Source: an uncultured Synergistia bacterium
Lineage (GTDB): Bacteria > Eremiobacterota > SpSt-956 > JAKJGF01
Assembly (NCBI GenBank): GCA_937888925.1
Contig: CALARM010000609.1
Span: 1-19,993 of the forward strand
DNA: 19,993 nt
Direction: 5' to 3'
Below the pieces are notes generated by a model. The model made no database searches. It was given only the letters and a program-made list of their open reading frames with translations, and was not told the DNA's origin. Position 1 is the stretch's first letter; every line of letters starts with the position of its first letter. The position numbers and the translations under genes were made by a program. Shown here one piece after another: positions 15,541-19,993 of this stretch.

Positions 15541-17586
15541 TTAATCATCACTCTTCCCATCAAATAAAGCCTTATCTAGAACTTCCTTGATATTCTTCAC
15601 CGGCGTTATCTTTACCTTATCCAGAATATAATCCGGTAAATTCTGTGTTTCCCTGACATTATCCTCAGGGATTAAAACTTCATCTATTCCGGCATCACAG
15701 GCAGCACGGATCTTCTGCTTTATACCTCCCACAGGTAAAACCTTACCTTTAATAGTAATCTCTCCCGTCATAGCCAGCTTATGCCTTACAGGAACTCCCT
15801 TCAATGCAGAAACAATACCAGTTAAAATAGTTATACCCGCCGATGGCCCTTCCTTGGGAACACCCATAAACGTTGCAAGAACTGCCACATCATAATTTTC
15901 TCTCCACCCGGCATTTATACCCAGGTCATCATGATGAGCTTTAATATACTGTGCTGCCGCCTCAATACTCTCCCTCATAACCCTTTGAATTGAGCCAAGA
16001 GGGACTATTCGTCCTCCTCCCTTTGTAGCCTGCATTTCAAAATGCAAAATACAGCCATGGTCCCCTTCTACTGCAAGACCAATAACTTCTCCAACAGTAG
16101 GTTTATCCGGCAGACTGATCTTCTGAACCCTGTTTTCATCAGGAAGAATGGGGATTACTTGCTTACTGGAAGAAAGAATTTTAGCACCAAGCTTAACCCT
16201 GTCATATTCTCCCGGAGCCATAAGGTGAAGTTGATGCCTTACCCTTTGACGTAACTCACATGAAATATTCAATATTTCTTCAAGTTCCACATCATTTATT
16301 TCTCCATGAGGATAAAGAAGTTTCAACAATCCGGCTAAAGTCTTCATTATAGCTCTCTGGTCACGGCCTGATATTCCCTGGGAAGTATTTGAACATTCAA
16401 TTATTTCAAACCTTTTACGAATAGCTGTGAGCAAATCAACACGGCGTAATTCGTGCATAATTTCACAGAAATAATCAGTTATAAACCCGTAATCTTTAGA
16501 ATAACTTTCGGGACTGAGCTTTGGAATTTCCCATCCCGGCAGATAGGCATGGACTCTGTCAAGGAATGCAATAACCTGCATAAAATCAGGAAGAGGTTCA
16601 AAAAGGTGATAATATTTTTCATGGGGCAAATTTCCCTCAATATCAATATTTCCTACAAATACAAGACTTCCAAAGGCAAGTATTTCTTTTTTTCCACGGC
16701 TGAATTTTGCATCCTGCATATAGCCCTGCATAATACTCACAAAAGCCTTTGGGTCAGTAAAATCTGTATTGGCAATTTCATCAAATACTACAGCATCTCT
16801 TGTACCTACTTCTCCTATTTTACCTGTATTAAGATTAATAAATAACTGTGCCGGTGTTGCCTTACCTCCTGAGAGTACATGAGCATAATAGGATATATTG
16901 CGGTAAAGGTAGGTCTTACCTGTTTCTCTCGGTGCAAGTTCTACCATATTTACATTGGTCTCCACAATAGGTATACATCTGCACAGATAAAGCAATTTTT
17001 GTCTTCGACTCATGTTTTGTGGATTAAGTCCGCAGGAATTGATGAGTATATCCGTCCATTCTTCCGTTGTAAATTCTCTTCTTTTTTCTATATACTCATC
17101 CAGATTGATAAAACTGACCTGAAATGGAGTAAAACCTGTAATTTTAAAAGGTCTTATTTTTTTATTATGCACTTCAGTTTCATCATAGGTAAGCTCAATA
17201 GTTCCCCACATACCGCCTGATAAAAGCATAGGATACTGACTGACAATATTTTCCGGGATATTGACAAAGTTTTCGTTAATAGCAGATATAGTTCCCCAGT
17301 ATTTATCTTCTGTTTCCACCAGCCTTGCTTCCATATTGGCTATAACAGAGTGTCTTCTGTTTTCTCTAATATAATGCCTTATTTTTTCAGACTCTGCTCC
17401 ATAGACAAAGGATTCTTTCAGGCGTCTTACAACTTTTTCCATATCCTCCTGGAAAGTTTCCTCAGAGCAGTAATTATCAATCAGATATTCAAGAACATAC
17501 CGTGGGAATTCATCTACTCCTGTATTAATTGTATGAGCTTTATTTACAACTTTTCCTCGAAAGACTTCTTTAAGCTTTGTATTCAT
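15541..17586 (-). CDS. brxL: BREX protein BrxL, Lon-like AAA+ ATPase
   Basis: A 681-residue protein, the usual BrxL length. The N-terminal region ([20 protein letters not shown], then RYVLEYLID) is characteristic. The AAA+ core has APRETGKT with G223-K224-T225 and Walker B VVFDEI with D269-E270. The C-terminal domain matches the Lon protease fold: GPSAG with S582, the [20 protein letters not shown] stretch, and K625, which is 43 residues after the serine as in Lon, so the Ser-Lys dyad is complete. BrxL forms DNA-binding hexamer assemblies and is needed for phage restriction in BREX types 1 and 4. GGAGG before the ATG supports the start. It follows pglZ by 43 bases and must share its transcript. 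Confidence 0.95.
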   Translation of the reverse strand: MNTKLKEVFRGKVVNKAHTINTGVDEFPRYVLEYLIDNYCSEETFQEDMEKVVRRLKESFVYGAESEKIRHYIRENRRHSVIANMEARLVETEDKYWGTISAINENFVNIPENIVSQYPMLLSGGMWGTIELTYDETEVHNKKIRPFKITGFTPFQVSFINLDEYIEKRREFTTEEWTDILINSCGLNPQNMSRRQKLLYLCRCIPIVETNVNMVELAPRETGKTYLYRNISYYAHVLSGGKATPAQLFINLNTGKIGEVGTRDAVVFDEIANTDFTDPKAFVSIMQGYMQDAKFSRGKKEILAFGSLVFVGNIDIEGNLPHEKYYHLFEPLPDFMQVIAFLDRVHAYLPGWEIPKLSPESYSKDYGFITDYFCEIMHELRRVDLLTAIRKRFEIIECSNTSQGISGRDQRAIMKTLAGLLKLLYPHGEINDVELEEILNISCELRQRVRHQLHLMAPGEYDRVKLGAKILSSSKQVIPILPDENRVQKISLPDKPTVGEVIGLAVEGDHGCILHFEMQATKGGGRIVPLGSIQRVMRESIEAAAQYIKAHHDDLGINAGWRENYDVAVLATFMGVPKEGPSAGITILTGIVSALKGVPVRHKLAMTGEITIKGKVLPVGGIKQKIRAACDAGIDEVLIPEDNVRETQNLPDYILDKVKITPVKNIKEVLDKALFDGKSDD

Positions 17587-17629
17587 TTAAAGCCTCCATC
17601 GATATTTTATCAAATTAAAATTACTATAA

Positions 17630-19993
17630 TCACCTGTTCCTGGGCGTTAAACCCAGAATATTGCCAAGACTGGCAGGCACTCTCCTTATCACCTGTTCCG
17701 AGTTTAAACGAACTGTAAAACTGAAGAATCTACTTTTTCTAAAGCTTTTTTTCTTATCCAGATCCCAGTATTTAACTGTAATTGTAAGAATACGTTCAAT
17801 TAAACCTTTTCTTCGTTCTTCAGAAGTTACACTGTCCATAACAGGTTTAAAACGATAAATTATATTCTCACCTTTTTCTGAAACATAGAGTATCTGATCT
17901 GGGAGACTTTCCTTTATCTGTCCTGCCCCATAAGTTCCATCAACATCTACTCTTATTTCCTCCTCTTTTTCTTTACCTTTATCTGTTAAAGTAATTTTTA
18001 AAGAAAATACAATCTCTTCGCCTTCAAGAATTTCAGAAGAACCTTTAATATCATAAAGATTAATAAGACCTTCTTCTTTATCTTTGACCCTGAGCACAAT
18101 CATAGGTATAAGTAATTCCTGAACAGATATTCCTCCATGTGTATAGGCAGGTGGTTTAAAGTAAGTATTGGGACGGGCAAAACTATAACCCACTCTCGGA
18201 AAAATTATACTGGAATAGTGTTTTTTTATGGAATTATTTTTGGATATTTCAAAAGAAGGCATACGGAGTTCCTCTACAGGAAATTCCACTACATTTTGTC
18301 TAATTTTTGCCGGTGCTCTCAATTCAGTTAAATTCTTCTTTAAATAAGCATTACGATAAGAACAATCCATACTATCATTGAGCCAGTAATCATCTATTTC
18401 TAAACGGTCCATATATACAGAGCCAAAGCCATGATCTGCAGTAATAAAAACCTTTGTTCCCGGCTCAAGATTACGTATAATAGACATTACTTCTTTATCT
18501 ATAATATCTTTTATATGCTGTTCATAAACAAAAGCCAGTGGACGAACTGGAACCTGACTTTTATCAGGTAGAGTTTTCATTTTAATTTCATGCAATGCTT
18601 TATCACATAATTCAAAAATATAAACTTCCAGATTCCCCCCCCTGTATCTAACTGCTTCGCCTATTCCATAAGTGTTGGGAGTAACAGGCTCTATAGAAGC
18701 CTTATAGTTAAATACACGCTTAAGACCTTCTGTAAGTAATATATCTTCTTTGTTAGCAGTATTAAATTTATCTGGAAATGTTCCCGCACTTATAGCCTTA
18801 CGGGTAATATGAGTTTCTGAAGGAAGAAGTGAAGAAGCAGGCATGTCAGCAATTTCTTCTGTAAAATCTTCAAGATGGGGACGGAGAAATTCATCCCATA
18901 TGTCATATCTCATACCATCAAAAATAAAAATTGCAGCTTTTTCTTTCTGTGGATCCCAGTGAGGTTTAAGACAATGTTCCAAAAACTGGCTTGTAAGGCA
19001 TAAATCATTACTTTTTTTAACCCATAATTTATAATTCCTGGACACCATGTCCTGAAAATAACTGTTTAATTCACCCAGTTTAAGGTAAATTTCTCTCGAA
19101 ATTTTCTGAATATATGAGCGTATATTATCAAGGGCATTACTTATTCTGGAAGGTATCTGTATTTCTTCTCCCGGAAGTAAATTTCCAGTATTGATAAGTC
19201 TTTCAAGGGCAGATAAAGAATACTCTATTTTATTGATATCTTTATCAATCCAGATTTCACGAAATAATTTAAAGGTAAGGTTTTCTTTTTTTAAGCTCTT
19301 CAGGGTCTTAACTTCTTCATCAAGATTTTTTTTAAAGACTATAATATTATTAGCAAGCTGGTAGGTATGCTTGAGATCAATCCATTGTTGTGAGGAATTC
19401 ATACCTGCAATAGAACTTTTATAATCTCCTCCTCTTCGAAAGATTACTTTATTTATTTTTTTATGTGCAGGTACATAAGGTTTACCTGAAAGCATATTCT
19501 CCACGGCAAGTATTAATGCCAGAGAAGATATCAGTATTGAATAAAATTCTTTTTCAATGATAGATGCACAATTTTCCATATTATCTATTTTTAAATATTT
19601 AAAAAGTATTAAACTTAAAGCTTCTTTAGAAAGACTTTTCTCCAGTTCTTCTATATCCTTTTGAGCCTGTTTTCTATCAACAGAGATAAGCCTCTGTGTG
19701 GCTTCTTCAAGAAATTCCTTTTTTATATCTGATAGTGGTTGTAGAGATGGATCAATGTTTGCCAGAAGGAGATGCCACTGTTCTGTATGCTGTGCGAGTA
19801 TAACAGAAAGGTAAAAAACACGAATAACCGCTTCCGTACCATAATCAGCAATAAAACAAAATGGTGCCGGAGCTTTCTTAAGTTCATCTATGATAATTTT
19901 TGTTATTTCCGGCGCAATACGATTAAGTTCTTCCATGACTTCATAACCTGCAATACCTATTTTCCAGTAATCTTCAGGATTTAATTTTTTAAA
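17630..19993 (-). CDS. pglZ: BREX phosphatase-like protein PglZ (5' end beyond the window)
   Basis: An alkaline-phosphatase-superfamily protein of BREX/Pgl systems. Numbering from the first in-window ATG (19936), the metal-site motifs are FIFDGMRYD with D340, the LLPSETHITRKAISAG stretch after it, and FITADHGF with D501-H502. The C-terminal part has beta-rich segments ending in ILGLTPRNR. The frame stays open upstream of that ATG for 19 more codons (KKLNPEDYWKIGIAGYEV) to the window edge, and the ATG has no ribosome site, so the true start lies outside. PglZ is the one component found in nearly all BREX types. It is 43 bases from brxL. The remaining BREX genes (brxC and others) should lie further right, outside the window. 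Confidence 0.93.
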   Translation of the reverse strand, partial: FKKLNPEDYWKIGIAGYEVMEELNRIAPEITKIIIDELKKAPAPFCFIADYGTEAVIRVFYLSVILAQHTEQWHLLLANIDPSLQPLSDIKKEFLEEATQRLISVDRKQAQKDIEELEKSLSKEALSLILFKYLKIDNMENCASIIEKEFYSILISSLALILAVENMLSGKPYVPAHKKINKVIFRRGGDYKSSIAGMNSSQQWIDLKHTYQLANNIIVFKKNLDEEVKTLKSLKKENLTFKLFREIWIDKDINKIEYSLSALERLINTGNLLPGEEIQIPSRISNALDNIRSYIQKISREIYLKLGELNSYFQDMVSRNYKLWVKKSNDLCLTSQFLEHCLKPHWDPQKEKAAIFIFDGMRYDIWDEFLRPHLEDFTEEIADMPASSLLPSETHITRKAISAGTFPDKFNTANKEDILLTEGLKRVFNYKASIEPVTPNTYGIGEAVRYRGGNLEVYIFELCDKALHEIKMKTLPDKSQVPVRPLAFVYEQHIKDIIDKEVMSIIRNLEPGTKVFITADHGFGSVYMDRLEIDDYWLNDSMDCSYRNAYLKKNLTELRAPAKIRQNVVEFPVEELRMPSFEISKNNSIKKHYSSIIFPRVGYSFARPNTYFKPPAYTHGGISVQELLIPMIVLRVKDKEEGLINLYDIKGSSEILEGEEIVFSLKITLTDKGKEKEEEIRVDVDGTYGAGQIKESLPDQILYVSEKGENIIYRFKPVMDSVTSEERRKGLIERILTITVKYWDLDKKKSFRKSRFFSFTVRLNSEQVIRRVPASLGNILGLTPRNR

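Noticed and set aside
17629..17700. ATCACCTGTTCC occurring twice, 60 bases apart, at the 3' end of pglZ
   Set aside because: A 12-base repeat, one copy at the stop codon and one inside the coding region; probably chance or a small old duplication with no visible function.
7684..17718. Several 60-130 codon ORFs opposite to, or in other frames of, the WD40, brxL and pglZ genes
   Set aside because: All lie within firmly identified coding regions and have no recognisable domains or upstream signals.
19936..19936. ATG at 19936 as the true start of pglZ
   Set aside because: No ribosome site precedes it and the frame stays open with protein-like codons to the window edge.

Overview
The window is an AT-rich bacterial segment (heavy use of AGA, ATA and AAA codons, AGGAGG-type ribosome sites, TTGACA/TATAAT promoters). 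This fits a low-GC anaerobe such as a clostridial or halanaerobial Bacillota, or a candidate phylum with similar composition. No ribosomal or core marker gene is present, so the taxonomic reading is weak. I saw no tRNA, rRNA or CRISPR array.

Left half (1-6263, plus strand): a row of small, separately promoted cassettes. A short GC-richer segment lies at the left edge, possibly with the start of a leftward gene. Then come (i) a two-HTH protein overlapping an Rpn/YhgA-type PD-(D/E)XK nuclease, which has a strong internal start that could make an intragenic C-terminal product; (ii) a second, paralogous two-HTH protein followed by an AlbA_2/GHKL ATP-binding regulator-like protein; (iii) an exported stand-alone SecD-P1-like protein, preceded by an 11-bp tandem repeat and a fragment of a dead gene; (iv) an MqsA-type zinc finger/HTH/Panacea (SocA) antitoxin, preceded by a 36-codon hydrophobic ORF that could be its toxin.

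Right half (6347-19993, minus strand, read right to left): a phage-defence locus. PglZ (5' end outside the window) and BrxL are two core BREX proteins. Next are a protein with three RecX-like helical repeats and a TPR-like end, a 91-codon unknown, and a 2280-residue protein with NERD, pseudokinase, kinase, NACHT NTPase, pentapeptide-like and about 22 WD40 segments. A tyrosine recombinase closes the row. The front half of the giant protein resembles PglW, the kinase of type 2 BREX. Here it is fused to a STAND-type NTPase and beta-propellers and sits beside BrxL, which type 2 systems lack.

Working model (inference): this is a defence island carried next to an integrase. BREX supplies the core antiviral module. 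The giant kinase-NACHT-WD40 protein may be a sensor/signalling arm, with the two small upstream ORFs as partners. The plus-strand cassettes are independent toxin-antitoxin or regulator units. Short repeats on both sides of the integrase gene are candidate recombinase sites or operators.
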